This document shows positions 16,611 through 27,388 of a stretch of 61,589 bases of DNA, in pieces. Within the stretch, counting starts at the first letter, position 1, and each line of letters opens with the position of its first letter. The position numbers and the translations under genes are program-made. This stretch comes from Acidobacteriota bacterium (GTDB lineage: Bacteria > Acidobacteriota > Terriglobia > Terriglobales > Acidobacteriaceae). Location of the stretch: the NCBI GenBank assembly GCA_013285705.1, contig JABDHA010000011.1:1-61589 (forward strand). Reading direction: 5' to 3'. The notes beneath the pieces are model-generated. The model did no database searches and was not told where the DNA came from. It worked only from the letters and a program-made list of their open reading frames with translations.

Positions 16611-17270
16611 CTAACGAGCTGGCAGATGCCTCAATGCCTCACCCGGTTCTGGGCGAACGCGAAAGTCGGCATAGGCTTCCGCATACAGCACAGTTCCGTC
16701 TTGCCCGAGCACATAGGTAGCTGGCAGAGGAAGCAGCCAGCTCTCATCTCCATTCACAAACGGCACATTGACCAGAATGCTGCGGAAATATTGCTGATGG
16801 AACGGAGGAACCTTGTATGCCAGCCCAAATTGCTGCGCTACATCGCAATGCGCGTCGTGCAGCAGAGGGAAGGGAAGCTCATGCTGGCCCGCCGTAAAGT
16901 CGCTCTGCCGCACTGTCTGTGGAGAAATCCCAATCAGCAGAGCGCCTGATTCGCGAACTACAGAATAAAGATCGCGCCAGGCCTCAAGTTCGGTGACGCA
17001 GTAAGGGCACCAGCGCCCGCGGAAGAAATCGATGACCAATGGCCCCAACGCCAGCAGGTCCGATGATCTTACGATTCGCCCTGATGCATCGGGCAGCGCA
17101 AACTCCGGCGCTTTAGCGCCTACAGGAAGAATTTGTTGCTCAATTCCGCTGGCGAATAAATCAGCCACAGCCTGCTCGCTAATAGCCAAACGCTCTGGCT
17201 GCACCAAGGTGCGCGTGTTCGCCGTAATCTCGTCGAGCTGATCCTGCAAGCGATGGTCGAGGTCAATCAT
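16611..17270 (-). CDS. AhpC/TSA-family peroxiredoxin-like protein
   Basis: This 219-residue thioredoxin-fold protein carries GAKAPEFALPDASGR at about 51-65 and the active site FFRGRWCPYC, with C88 and C91. The CxxC arrangement with the preceding RGRW is typical of the peroxiredoxin-like (AhpC/TSA) group that reduces peroxides at the expense of thiols in the cytoplasm. A helical N-terminal extension of about 45 residues precedes the fold, as in many members. It begins six bases after the ffh stop codon on the same strand, so it is likely co-transcribed with ffh. Electron donor and substrate are unknown. Confidence 0.82.
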   Translation of the reverse strand: MIDLDHRLQDQLDEITANTRTLVQPERLAISEQAVADLFASGIEQQILPVGAKAPEFALPDASGRIVRSSDLLALGPLVIDFFRGRWCPYCVTELEAWRDLYSVVRESGALLIGISPQTVRQSDFTAGQHELPFPLLHDAHCDVAQQFGLAYKVPPFHQQYFRSILVNVPFVNGDESWLLPLPATYVLGQDGTVLYAEAYADFRVRPEPGEALRHLPAR

Positions 17271-17276
17271 CGGAGT

Positions 17277-18659
17277 TTACCGTCCAAAACCGCCGCGCAT
17301 TCCGCCCAGCATCCCCATGGCGCGCCGCTGCAGCATGCCGCCTTTGCCCACATTCTTGAACATCTTGCGCATCTGCGCATACTGCCGTAAGAGCTGATTT
17401 ACTTCTTGCACCGATGTTCCGGAGCCTGCGGCGATACGCTTGCGACGACTGCCGGAGATGATCTCGTGATGATTGCGTTCCTTGGCGGTCATCGAATTAA
17501 TGATCGCCTCGACGCGCACAAACTGGTTCTCATCCACTTGATCGGCCATTTGCTGCATGCCCGCCAAAGGACCGACCGAGGGCAACATCTTCATGATGCT
17601 CTGCAGCGAGCCGAGCTTGCGAATCTGGCGTAGCTGATCGCGGAAGTCTTCAAGCGAGAAGCCGTCTCCTGAGAGCGCCTTCTGGGCAAACTCTTCGGAC
17701 TTCTTGCGGTCGAGCTTCTCTTCCGCCTTCTCGATGAGCGTCATGATGTCGCCCATGCCGAGAATGCGGCTCACAATGCGGTCGGGATGGAATGGTTCAA
17801 AGGCATCCGGTTTTTCGCCCATGCCGATGAACTTCACCGGCTGCCCCGTAACATGGCGAATCGAGAGCGCTGCACCACCGCGCGCATCGCCGTCCATCTT
17901 CGTCAGAATGATACCCGTCAGCGCCAGCCGCTTATGGAACTCGTCAGCGGACTTAACCGCATCCTGGCCGGTCATCGAATCGGCAATGAAGAGGATTTCC
18001 TGCGGGTTGAGCAGCTTCTTGAGCGACTCCATTTCGCCCATCAGGTCTTCATCAATGTGCAAACGGCCCGCAGTGTCGACGATGAGCGTATCGCAACCGG
18101 AGATGATAGCCTCGCGGCGTGCTTCCTTGGCCAGCCGCTCAACAAGCGCCGTGCCAGCAGGCTCGCCCTTCGTATCGCCCTCATAGAGATTGGCCTTGAT
18201 CGATTTGGCGACAACTTTCAGTTGCTCGCGCGCCGCCGGACGATATACGTCCACCGAAACCAGTATGGGCCGGTGGCCGCCCTTCTGCAGCCAGGCCGCC
18301 AGCTTGCCCGAGGTCGTCGTTTTGCCTGACCCCTGGAGTCCAGCCATCAAGATCACCGTAGGAGGTTTTGAGGCAAACTGAAACCGTGCCGTATCTTTGC
18401 CAAGCAGCGCGACCAACTCGTCACGGACGATCTTGATGACCTGCTCGGTCGGTGAAAGAGCCGTCATGACTTCCTGCCCGACGGCCTTGGCCCGAATGTG
18501 TTCGATCAAGTCCTTGACGACATTCAGGTTTACGTCGGCTTCGAGCAGCGCGACGCGGATCTCACGCAGGGCGTCACTGATGTTCTCTTCGGTGATGGTG
18601 CCCTGCCCACGAAGGTTCTTAAACGCGCGCTGCAGCTTTTCTGAAAGGTTTTCAAACAT
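17277..18659 (-). CDS. ffh: Signal recognition particle protein Ffh
   Basis: Ffh is the GTPase subunit of the signal recognition particle. It binds 4.5S RNA and hydrophobic signal sequences and delivers ribosomes to FtsY at the membrane. The N domain helices lead into the G domain with GLQGSGKTT at residues 107-115, DTAGR at 195-199 and TKMDGDARGG at 253-262. The methionine-rich M domain begins near 330, with SGSRRKRIAAGSG as the RNA-binding helix-turn-helix, and ends in a Gly/Met-rich tail (GMLGGMRGGFGR). The length of 460 is standard. The gene is divergent from a dehydrogenase gene across a gap of about 130 bases. Confidence 0.97.
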   Translation of the reverse strand: MFENLSEKLQRAFKNLRGQGTITEENISDALREIRVALLEADVNLNVVKDLIEHIRAKAVGQEVMTALSPTEQVIKIVRDELVALLGKDTARFQFASKPPTVILMAGLQGSGKTTTSGKLAAWLQKGGHRPILVSVDVYRPAAREQLKVVAKSIKANLYEGDTKGEPAGTALVERLAKEARREAIISGCDTLIVDTAGRLHIDEDLMGEMESLKKLLNPQEILFIADSMTGQDAVKSADEFHKRLALTGIILTKMDGDARGGAALSIRHVTGQPVKFIGMGEKPDAFEPFHPDRIVSRILGMGDIMTLIEKAEEKLDRKKSEEFAQKALSGDGFSLEDFRDQLRQIRKLGSLQSIMKMLPSVGPLAGMQQMADQVDENQFVRVEAIINSMTAKERNHHEIISGSRRKRIAAGSGTSVQEVNQLLRQYAQMRKMFKNVGKGGMLQRRAMGMLGGMRGGFGR

Positions 18660-18791
18660 GGCTTCTGAATCAGTTTATCAGTCCTGGCGGCGGGGATAGC
18701 GAACAGAACAGCCTTAGCACGACTGCCGTTACCCTGCATCGTTGGCGCCTTTTGGGTAATCTACTTCTCTGAGAACAGGCGGGAGCGAATC

Positions 18792-19571
18792 ATGGATTTA
18801 GGTCTGAGAAACAAGCGGGCACTGGTTACGGGTTCAACAGCGGGCATCGGATTTGCCATTGCCAAGCTTCTTGCACGCGAGGGAGCGTTTGTATACGTAA
18901 ATGGTCGCACAGAAGAGCGCGTGAACAAGGCCGTCAGCGAGATCGAAGGAAAGGTTGACGGAGTTGCAGCCGACCTTACCACAAAAGAGGGTAACGAAAA
19001 GCTCTTTGCTCGCGTGAAAGACCTCGACATCGTCGTGAACAATCTTGGAATTTTCGAAGCCACTCCGTTTCTTGAGATTACGGATGCAGAATGGATACGC
19101 TTTTTTGAGGCGAATGTGCTGTCGGGCATCCGAGTCACCCGCCATTATTTGCCGGGAATGCTCGAAGGAAAGTGGGGCCGCGTCATCTTTATATCCAGCG
19201 AGTCCGCACTGCAAATTCCCGCCGAAATGGTGCATTACGGCGTAACAAAGACGGCGCAAATCGCCGTTGCGCGCGGCATTGCAGAATCCTTCCCAGCAAG
19301 TGGTGTCACCGTAAATTCGGTGTTGGTGGGACCGACAGAGAGCGAAGGTGTCTCCACTTTTGTTGAGGGTTTAGCTAGCCAGCAGGGGAAGAGTAAAGAA
19401 GATGTAGCCCGTGACTTTTTTGAGCACATGCGGCCTACTAGCCTGCTGAAACGCTTTGAGACGCCTGAGGAGGTTGCGGCGATGGTGGTTTTCCTGTGTA
19501 GCGAGGCCGCTTCCGCAACAACAGGATCTGCCATTCGTGTCGACGGGGGCGTTGTAAAATCCATCGTCTAG
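18792..19571 (+). CDS. Short-chain dehydrogenase/reductase
   Basis: This classical SDR oxidoreductase of 259 residues has a cofactor motif TGSTAGIG at 13-20, NNLG at 83-86, an active-site serine in FISSESAL (about 134-141), and Y149/K153 in YGVTK. The C-terminal GSAIRVDGGVVKS is also standard. The basic residue after the second strand (NGRTEER) suggests NADP(H) preference, although this is only a rule of thumb. The closest functional neighbours cannot be named from sequence. It stands alone on the plus strand between ffh and the minus-strand DUF4230 gene, with GGGAG just upstream as ribosome binding site. Confidence 0.88.
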   Translation: MDLGLRNKRALVTGSTAGIGFAIAKLLAREGAFVYVNGRTEERVNKAVSEIEGKVDGVAADLTTKEGNEKLFARVKDLDIVVNNLGIFEATPFLEITDAEWIRFFEANVLSGIRVTRHYLPGMLEGKWGRVIFISSESALQIPAEMVHYGVTKTAQIAVARGIAESFPASGVTVNSVLVGPTESEGVSTFVEGLASQQGKSKEDVARDFFEHMRPTSLLKRFETPEEVAAMVVFLCSEAASATTGSAIRVDGGVVKSIV

Positions 19572-19599
19572 GGTTGGCGGCAAGCAGAGACAGAACTAC

Positions 19600-20262
19600 T
19601 TAGTCGACCTGCACCTGCTCAAATCCCAGCCCAAGCAGCATCGTCGTAAGCGTAGCGCTGGCATTCTTGCGGGCAGTATCGAGAATCCCATCCGCCAGCG
19701 CTGACTGCTGCAAGTCCTGCTGGGCCTTAGCTCGCACCTCTGTCTCAAGATTCGGATCGGCAGCAACAAACAGGCCTGTTTCGCGTGAATACACACGGGT
19801 CTTCGAATTGTCGAGTGTCGTAGCAAAGACTTCCGGCTGTGGCAGATGAACGTGAATGTCGCGGTCATGGATCTGAACGTCACTCGGCTGCAGATGGCTT
19901 AAATCGATGCCAGCAACCGTCTGTCCATGAACAACCAGCAGCAGTCTGTCGCCGGCAATAAAATTGGGCAGATACGCATTCTCACGTGTGCCCTCGACGA
20001 CTTTATCCATGTTGTAGACAACCGTCTCAAGCCGCTGCAGCCGCTGAATCTTGGTCACAACCGTTGGAAGAGAAGTATCGATAGCAAGGCTGCGTCCGGT
20101 TATTTTTGCAGCGAATTCATTCCAGGCGCCCTTTGTGGCGTGGCGAACAAACAGCACGAATGCTCCGACGCCGACGATCAGACCTAACAGCAAGGCTAGT
20201 AGGACCTTGCCGACGCTGGACTTTCGAGATGTGGTCACGGGGTGCAACGTTGGAGCGCTCAT
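19600..20262 (-). CDS. DUF4230 domain protein, membrane-anchored
   Basis: This protein of about 220 residues has one N-terminal membrane span (about 19-41, LLALLLGLIVGVGAFVLF). A soluble domain follows with blocks such as TKIQRLQRLETVVYNMDKVVEG, AGDRLLLVVHGQTVAGIDL and VHLPQPEVFATTLDNSKTRVY, matching the DUF4230 family of unknown function. The domain probably faces the periplasm. I prefer the ATG at 20262 over a GTG at 20292 because the extra ten residues are not family-like. It follows pyrG on the same strand after about 57 bases and may share its transcript. No biochemical role is known for the family. Confidence 0.8.
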   Translation of the reverse strand: MSAPTLHPVTTSRKSSVGKVLLALLLGLIVGVGAFVLFVRHATKGAWNEFAAKITGRSLAIDTSLPTVVTKIQRLQRLETVVYNMDKVVEGTRENAYLPNFIAGDRLLLVVHGQTVAGIDLSHLQPSDVQIHDRDIHVHLPQPEVFATTLDNSKTRVYSRETGLFVAADPNLETEVRAKAQQDLQQSALADGILDTARKNASATLTTMLLGLGFEQVQVD

Positions 20263-20319
20263 GGGAGCTTTGATGAGGGAGCGGCAAATCACGAATGTAT
20301 CTGCCGCTCTCTTTTTGAC

Positions 20320-22068
<1,749 letters not shown>

Positions 22069-22167
22069 TCAGCCAGTCCGAACAAGTTCCGCTGCAGGAG
22101 CCTTTCTGGGATATAAAAAAGAACATACGTAACGCTGAAGGACGCGCCTTCGTCTAAAAGACGGCCC

Positions 22168-23163
22168 ATGAAACGCTTCGTTCCCATCTTGATGGCTGTG
22201 CTGGTCTTCTCTCTGCTGCCCGGTTTTACGCAGACCGTGAACAAGCGCCTCATTCTGAAGGATGGTTCCTACCAGGTCGTCACCCAATATGAAGTCGCCG
22301 GGGACCGCGTCCGTTACAAAAGCGCCGAGCGCGGAGGCGAATGGGAAGAAATACCGAAAGATATGATCGACTGGCCAGCGACCGAACAGTGGAACAAGGA
22401 CCATGCTCCGGGAGCATTGGCGGCCGCAGAAGCGGCGCGTGAGAAGTCGGCACAGAGTGAAGCGGCTGCCATCGACAAAGAGGAGCAGCAGGAACGCGCG
22501 GCCGAACTTGCACGCATGCCGGTCCTATTGCCGGGTTTGAGACTCCCTGACGAAAGCGGCGTCTGGGGACTGGATACATTCCAAGGCACTCCGGAACTGA
22601 TTCATCTGGAACAGAGCAATGGAGACATTAACAAAAACCTTGGCCACAATGTGCTGAAAGCCGCCATAAATCCCATGGGCGGTTCCAAGCAATTGATCCA
22701 GATCGACGGTGCCCGCGCCAAAATTCAGCTGCATGTCAGTCAGCCGGAGCTTTACGTCAGCCTCGACACAAACGATGATGACTCGCCTCCTGACGACGCA
22801 TTAAAAGTGGACACCCACGGAGCGAGCGCGACGAAGGATAAGAACAACTACAGCTCGCCCAATAGCCGTTATGTGATTGTGAGGGTGCAGGTGCGACGCA
22901 ATCTGCGCGTCATTGGCGCAATGAACATTAGTATGTTGGGGAAGGTTTCTCACTCCGAGGATATCGTTGAAACCACCTCGCAGCTCATGCCCGGAGGCCA
23001 CTGGATGAAAGTCGTGCCCAAGGAGCCACTGAGTTTTGGCGAATATGCTCTGATGGAAGTCCTTTCCCCACAGGATGTGAACCTGGATGTATGGGATTTT
23101 GGCGTAGATCCAAGGGCTCCGGAAAATAAGAACACACTTACGCCGATCCGGTCATCGAAGTAA
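22168..23163 (+). CDS. Secreted protein of unknown function
   Basis: I do not recognise a named family. The product has 331 residues with a clear signal peptide (MKRFVPILMAVLVFSLLPGF, cleavage near residue 22). A short strand-rich unit (RLILKDGSYQVVTQYEV) follows, then an Ala/Glu-rich helical stretch of about 50 residues likely to form a coiled coil, and a beta-rich C-terminal half ending near VNLDVWDFGVDP. It is probably periplasmic. It lies 54 bases before moaA on the same strand, so the two may be co-transcribed, though no functional link is evident. Similar secreted proteins with a 'KDGSYQVV' opening occur in acidobacteria as far as I recall, but I could not check. Confidence 0.7.
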   Translation: MKRFVPILMAVLVFSLLPGFTQTVNKRLILKDGSYQVVTQYEVAGDRVRYKSAERGGEWEEIPKDMIDWPATEQWNKDHAPGALAAAEAAREKSAQSEAAAIDKEEQQERAAELARMPVLLPGLRLPDESGVWGLDTFQGTPELIHLEQSNGDINKNLGHNVLKAAINPMGGSKQLIQIDGARAKIQLHVSQPELYVSLDTNDDDSPPDDALKVDTHGASATKDKNNYSSPNSRYVIVRVQVRRNLRVIGAMNISMLGKVSHSEDIVETTSQLMPGGHWMKVVPKEPLSFGEYALMEVLSPQDVNLDVWDFGVDPRAPENKNTLTPIRSSK

Positions 23164-23217
23164 ACCTTGTATCCGCGCGTTTACCCTCGCATCAAATAAG
23201 CTAGATAGCAGTCACTG

Positions 23218-24264
23218 ATGGCCACCTTGACCATTCCCAATTCGCAGATGGCTCAACAGGAAAGCAGCTCGCGCCTGATTGACAAGCACGGGCGTGCCAT
23301 CACTGATCTGCGCGTATCGGTAACCGACCGCTGCAACTACAAGTGTGTTTATTGCCGGACCGGCAACGACGGGGCACAGTATGCCGAGCTGCCGGTCGCA
23401 GACTACCTGCGCATCGTCCGCATTTTCGTAGACCTTGGTATTGAGAAAGTACGGCTGACTGGCGGAGAGCCTCTTCTCCGCAAAAGCCTGCCGGAATTAG
23501 TGCGTGAACTCGCCAAACTGAGGACAGCTGTCGATCATGCGCCGCTCGACCTTGCGCTCACCACGAACGGCCATCTTCTGGCCGGGATGGCACAACCACT
23601 GAAAGACGCCGGGCTGAGCCGCGTCACGGTCAGCATGGATGCAGTGGACCCGGATATTTTCGCGCGCATAACGCGCGTTCCGGGCAGCTTCCATAAGGTA
23701 CTTGCCGGTATTCGCGCCGCGCAACGCGTGGGGCTTGGGCCGGTAAAAGTGAACTGCGTGCTGCTGCGCGGATTCAACGAAGACCAGATCGTTCCTTTCG
23801 CGAAATTCGCACGCGATGAAGGCGTGATCGTACGCTTTATCGAATTCATGCCGTTAGAGGAAGATCGTCTCTGGACACCGGCAACCGTTATCCCTGTGCC
23901 GGAAGTGCTGGAACGGCTGCATACGTTTCGTCCAATTGTGCCCTTACAGGCAAACATGCTGAGCGAGACGGCACAGCGCTACACATTTGATGATGGCATC
24001 GGTGAAATCGGCATCATCGCTCCGGTTTCGCAGGCCTTCTGCGGACATTGCAGCCGCATTCGTCTCACATCGGACGGCAAGATCCGAACATGTCTGTTTT
24101 CCCAGTTCGATCATGATCTTTACGGTCGCATGCGGCGTGGGGCAACCGATGAAGAGGTGGCAGCGTTCATTCGCTTCACCGTGGAGCAGAAAGAAGCCCG
24201 CCATCACATCGGCGAGCCCGGATTTCTGAAGCCCTCGCGCAGTATGGTGCATATTGGCGGATAG
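23218..24264 (+). CDS. moaA: GTP 3',8-cyclase (molybdenum cofactor synthesis)
   Basis: MoaA is a radical-SAM enzyme that converts GTP to 3',8-cyclo-7,8-dihydro-GTP, the first step toward molybdopterin. The N-terminal cluster CNYKCVYC places its cysteines at residues 39, 43 and 46. LTGGEPLLRK follows, and the second cluster is carried by FCGHCSRIRLTSDGKIRTC in the last quarter. The protein ends in the double glycine (HIGG) needed for activity. At 348 residues it is of usual length. The other mo genes are not in this window, and no molybdenum-cofactor riboswitch fits in the 54-base upstream gap. Confidence 0.95.
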   Translation: MATLTIPNSQMAQQESSSRLIDKHGRAITDLRVSVTDRCNYKCVYCRTGNDGAQYAELPVADYLRIVRIFVDLGIEKVRLTGGEPLLRKSLPELVRELAKLRTAVDHAPLDLALTTNGHLLAGMAQPLKDAGLSRVTVSMDAVDPDIFARITRVPGSFHKVLAGIRAAQRVGLGPVKVNCVLLRGFNEDQIVPFAKFARDEGVIVRFIEFMPLEEDRLWTPATVIPVPEVLERLHTFRPIVPLQANMLSETAQRYTFDDGIGEIGIIAPVSQAFCGHCSRIRLTSDGKIRTCLFSQFDHDLYGRMRRGATDEEVAAFIRFTVEQKEARHHIGEPGFLKPSRSMVHIGG

Positions 24265-24283
24265 CTGACACCGCCCGGCCCAA

Positions 24284-24475
24284 TCACTGTTTCGAAGTCG
24301 ACACTGCCTTTGAAGAGGGTGGCAGGGTCACTCCGCGCTGGTAAAAGCGATGTCCGCAAAGTTTGCAGCGGTAAGGACGCTTACCCAGAAGATATCTGGG
24401 CAGGTCCCAGAAGCGTCTGTGAGAACGCCGGACCGACGCAAATTCAGAGCACCATGGGCAGGAGATTCGAGCCAT
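24284..24475 (-). CDS. Small zinc-ribbon protein
   Basis: This is a 63-residue basic protein with two Cys pairs: CPWC at residues 6-9 and CKLCGHRFY near 37-45. They form a likely zinc ribbon, and the first pair is followed by an Arg/His-rich linker. AGGAG lies eight bases before the ATG, a good ribosome binding site, which supports it as a true gene. It converges on moaA, leaving only about 19 bases between their ends. Zinc-ribbon miniproteins of this kind may bind nucleic acid, but nothing here shows a function. Confidence 0.65.
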   Translation of the reverse strand: MARISCPWCSEFASVRRSHRRFWDLPRYLLGKRPYRCKLCGHRFYQRGVTLPPSSKAVSTSKQ

Positions 24476-24585
24476 AGAGAAATGCTCCTGTAACTTTTGA
24501 TTGCTAACCGTTTATGGGCAAACACGTGGACGAAACTGCTGGTACTTTGGCACGAATCGCTGCGCAAAGCAACTGTCCTCGGTAA

Positions 24586-25128
24586 CTACTTGATCTGCTT
24601 TGCCATGCGGCGGACCTGAATGGAATGTCCACCCGGCAAGGGAACATCAAATGTTTCAAACGCGTCGTAACCATGTGCGGCGTACAGCGGAACACCGGGC
24701 AATGTAGCGGCCATCTCCATGCTACGAAAACCAGCTTTGCGCGCAGCCTCTTCGCAGGCTTCAAGCAGCGCCCGCCCTACGCCCTTCCGAGCAAACGACG
24801 GATGCGTGAAGAATGCGCGAATACGCGCCGGGTCACGATCCGGATCAAGCATAACATCGTTCCGCGAGTGATCGTAGTGGCTGGCGCCGTAGAGGGTACC
24901 GCGTTTGCTCCAGCCTCCGCATCCGGCAATCTGCCCGCCGATCTCGGCGACATAGTACGTGCCGTCATCAATGAGCTGCATGTCTACACCGAAAACTGAA
25001 TGAACGGCGGCCTCAATTTGCTCAGGCGTATACCAACCCGCCTGCAATTCGCGCACCGATCGTTCGATCAGGTCACGCAGCGCGGGAACGTCGTCGGTGG
25101 TTGCGTCGCGAATGAAGATCGAAGTCAT
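24586..25128 (-). CDS. GNAT-family N-acetyltransferase
   Basis: This acetyl-CoA-dependent acetyltransferase of about 180 residues starts at ATG 25128. The fold is visible in IFIRDATTDDVPALRDLI, YYVAEIGGQIAGCGGW and the acetyl-CoA pyrophosphate loop ARKGVGRALLEACEEAAR. A late PLYAAHGYDAFETF matches the last strands. An upstream reading to 25260 overlaps the ETF-oxidoreductase gene and adds 44 residues unlike the family, so it is rejected. It follows that gene by about 50 bases and may be the last functional enzyme of the operon. The substrate is unknown. Confidence 0.85.
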   Translation of the reverse strand: MTSIFIRDATTDDVPALRDLIERSVRELQAGWYTPEQIEAAVHSVFGVDMQLIDDGTYYVAEIGGQIAGCGGWSKRGTLYGASHYDHSRNDVMLDPDRDPARIRAFFTHPSFARKGVGRALLEACEEAARKAGFRSMEMAATLPGVPLYAAHGYDAFETFDVPLPGGHSIQVRRMAKQIK

Positions 25129-25178
25129 GGAAGTTGCTCTACCCCAGATTGGCGCCGAAGGCGCGCCCGCCCGTGCGG

Positions 25179-26915
25179 TCAGCACCCGTCGTAGTTGGGA
25201 CCACCGCCGCCTTCCGGTGGCACCCAGTTGATGATCTGGTAGGGGTCCATAATATCGCAAGTCTTACAGTGCACGCAGTTGGCGAAGTTGATGTGCAATT
25301 GCTTGCCGGATGACGATTCCGGGGATTCAACCATTTCGTAAACAGCGGCCGGACAGAAGTATTGGCAAGGGTTGCCAAACTCTTTGCCACAGCGGCTGTT
25401 ACAAATATCCAGGTCTTCGATAACAAGATGCACCGGCTGGTCATCTTCATGGCGCGTACCCGAGTGATAGACATCGGTGAGGCGGTCGAAGGTCAGCTTG
25501 CCATCGCCCTTTGCATTGCCCAGAAAATGCGCGCGCCCATCGCCATATGGGCTCAATGCATCCGCATGTCTCATGCGTAAATAGCCCGCTTCATTTTTGT
25601 AATCGGGTCCAAGGTTGCTGCCACGCATCAGCTGCTGAATACCTGCTTTTACCAGACCTTCATAGAGACCGTGCTCAAAAGCCTGATGGAAATTGCGAAC
25701 GGGATACAGCTCCTCTTTGATCCAGCTTGCATCGACAGCGGCTTTATATTCGCTGAGCGTGTCCGCCGAAGTATTGCCGGAAAGTAACGCATCGAAGGCG
25801 GTCTCCGCCGCCAACATGCCGCTCTTGATAGCAAGATGAATCCCTTTGAGCCGCTGCGAGTTGAGAAAGCTGGCCGAGTCGCCAAGAATCATCCAGCCGT
25901 TGCCATAGATGCGCGGCATCGTAAGCCATCCGCCATAGGGAAGCGTCTTCGCTCCGTAGCGGATCATCTTGCCGCCTTCAAGAAGGCGGCGTGCCAACGG
26001 GTGTTCCTTGAAATCCTGAAAGACGTGGTGTGGGTCAGTTCTGGGGTCCTCGTAATCGAGCCCCGTCACATATCCAACAGAAACCTTCGTGTCCGAGATG
26101 CCATAAATCCACGCACCGCCATACTCACGCGTCGTCAGCGGATAGCCCAACGTGTAAATCACTTCACCCTTGGCGACGCGGCCCGCAGGAATCTCCCACA
26201 ACTCCTTAATCCCGACACCATACGTCTGCGCATGATAGAAATCTTCCAGCTCCAGCCGGCCAATCAGTTGCTTAGCGCAGTTGCCGCGCGTGCCCTCGGC
26301 CAGAATTGTAATCTTCGCGCGCAGATCATAGCCGGGTTCGAAATTTGCTTTCGGCTGTCCCTGCTTATCGACGCCCTTATCATCGGTACGAACGCCCGTT
26401 ACACGCGCGAGCTCAGAATCCCGACTATCGTCTTCAAAAAGTAACTCCGACCCGGCAAAGCCGGTAAAAACTGTGATGCCAGCCTCTTCCACTTTCTGTC
26501 CAAGCCACTTCACGAACTTATTGATGGAAATGACATAGTTGCCATGGTCGCGCAACGGTGGAGGAACGATAGGAAACTTGCGGGCTTTGTCTTTGGTGAG
26601 AAAATAGACCGACTCTTTCGTCACCTCGGCATCGATCGGTGCTTCCGCCTCGAAACCAGGCAACAGCTCACGCATCGAACGAGGGTCGAGAAGCGCCCCG
26701 GAAAGACAATGCTGCCCGATCTCGCGTGCTTTTTCGAGGACGTAAATGTTGTCCTTCGAAAGGGTCGAGTCAGGATGGCCTGCATTGTGCTCGTCAATAA
26801 GTTGAGAGAGGCGCAACGCACAGGCCATACCAGCAGGCCCACCGCCGATGATGACAACATCGGCTTCCATCTGCGGTCGGTCAATACCTTCAATCGGTTT
26901 ACGAAAAGTGATCAT
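25179..26915 (-). CDS. Electron transfer flavoprotein-ubiquinone oxidoreductase
   Basis: This membrane-associated iron-sulfur flavoenzyme passes electrons from reduced ETF to the quinone pool. The FAD motif GGGPAG lies at residues 24-29. GTRGNCAKQL and YGGWLTMPRIYGNGWMILGDSA belong to the FAD and quinone-binding domain. The C-terminal ferredoxin-like part has CNSRCGKEFGNPCQYFC and C547, C550, C553 in NCVHCKTCDIMDP for the 4Fe-4S cluster. The length of 578 matches bacterial ETF-QO. It lies in the same orientation downstream of etfB and etfA, so the complete chain from acyl-CoA or similar dehydrogenases to quinone is encoded together. Confidence 0.93.
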   Translation of the reverse strand: MITFRKPIEGIDRPQMEADVVIIGGGPAGMACALRLSQLIDEHNAGHPDSTLSKDNIYVLEKAREIGQHCLSGALLDPRSMRELLPGFEAEAPIDAEVTKESVYFLTKDKARKFPIVPPPLRDHGNYVISINKFVKWLGQKVEEAGITVFTGFAGSELLFEDDSRDSELARVTGVRTDDKGVDKQGQPKANFEPGYDLRAKITILAEGTRGNCAKQLIGRLELEDFYHAQTYGVGIKELWEIPAGRVAKGEVIYTLGYPLTTREYGGAWIYGISDTKVSVGYVTGLDYEDPRTDPHHVFQDFKEHPLARRLLEGGKMIRYGAKTLPYGGWLTMPRIYGNGWMILGDSASFLNSQRLKGIHLAIKSGMLAAETAFDALLSGNTSADTLSEYKAAVDASWIKEELYPVRNFHQAFEHGLYEGLVKAGIQQLMRGSNLGPDYKNEAGYLRMRHADALSPYGDGRAHFLGNAKGDGKLTFDRLTDVYHSGTRHEDDQPVHLVIEDLDICNSRCGKEFGNPCQYFCPAAVYEMVESPESSSGKQLHINFANCVHCKTCDIMDPYQIINWVPPEGGGGPNYDGC

Positions 26916-27020
26916 GGGACTAGCCGTCCAGGCATACGCGCTTCGCGCCTATAGAACTCATAGTTGTATTTTAGAAACCACGTTTTGAACAAGGACTAAA
27001 CATGTTGTATTTGTAATAGA

Positions 27021-27275
27021 TCACTTTGAGTTGCCGTGCTGTCTGCGTTTTGCAAAAGCCCACCTTGCGAAGACTAAAAGAACGATTAAAGTTGCTGCGA
27101 AAGCAACTATAATCTCAAGTTTCACTGTTAAGTTTTGAGATGGGGTTTTGGAAGGATCATTCGGCACGAGGAACCAAGTATTGAGGATCACGAATACCGA
27201 ATAAACTGAGAGCACAATTGCAGTCCAAGCGCCCGTCGTTATCGCTATCTGCTTTAGCTTTGCAGCATCGTCCAT
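27021..27275 (-). CDS. Small two-span membrane protein
   Basis: This 84-residue protein has two hydrophobic segments (about 14-36 and 53-70), a short polar loop between them (NDPSKTPSQN) and a basic C-terminus (AKRRQHGNSK). No family was recognised. It is more AT-rich than the flanking etfA and ETF-oxidoreductase genes, which could mean a later insertion into the operon. It lies about 100 bases from each neighbour in the same direction. Whether it belongs functionally to the electron-transfer module is unknown. Confidence 0.55.
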   Translation of the reverse strand: MDDAAKLKQIAITTGAWTAIVLSVYSVFVILNTWFLVPNDPSKTPSQNLTVKLEIIVAFAATLIVLLVFARWAFAKRRQHGNSK

Positions 27276-27388
27276 TGGCTTATCCTAAGCGTTTGACTTG
27301 CTCTCTCGTTAAGATCGTTGCATTGCAAATAGCATTCTCTAAAAAATTTATTCAGCTCGTTCGACTCAAGTCAGGGCATTAATGAGGC

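Noticed and set aside
25129..25260. N-terminal extension of the acetyltransferase
   Set aside because: It overlaps the ETF-quinone oxidoreductase end and reads as Arg-rich sequence with no homology style; ATG at 25128 is the family-like start.
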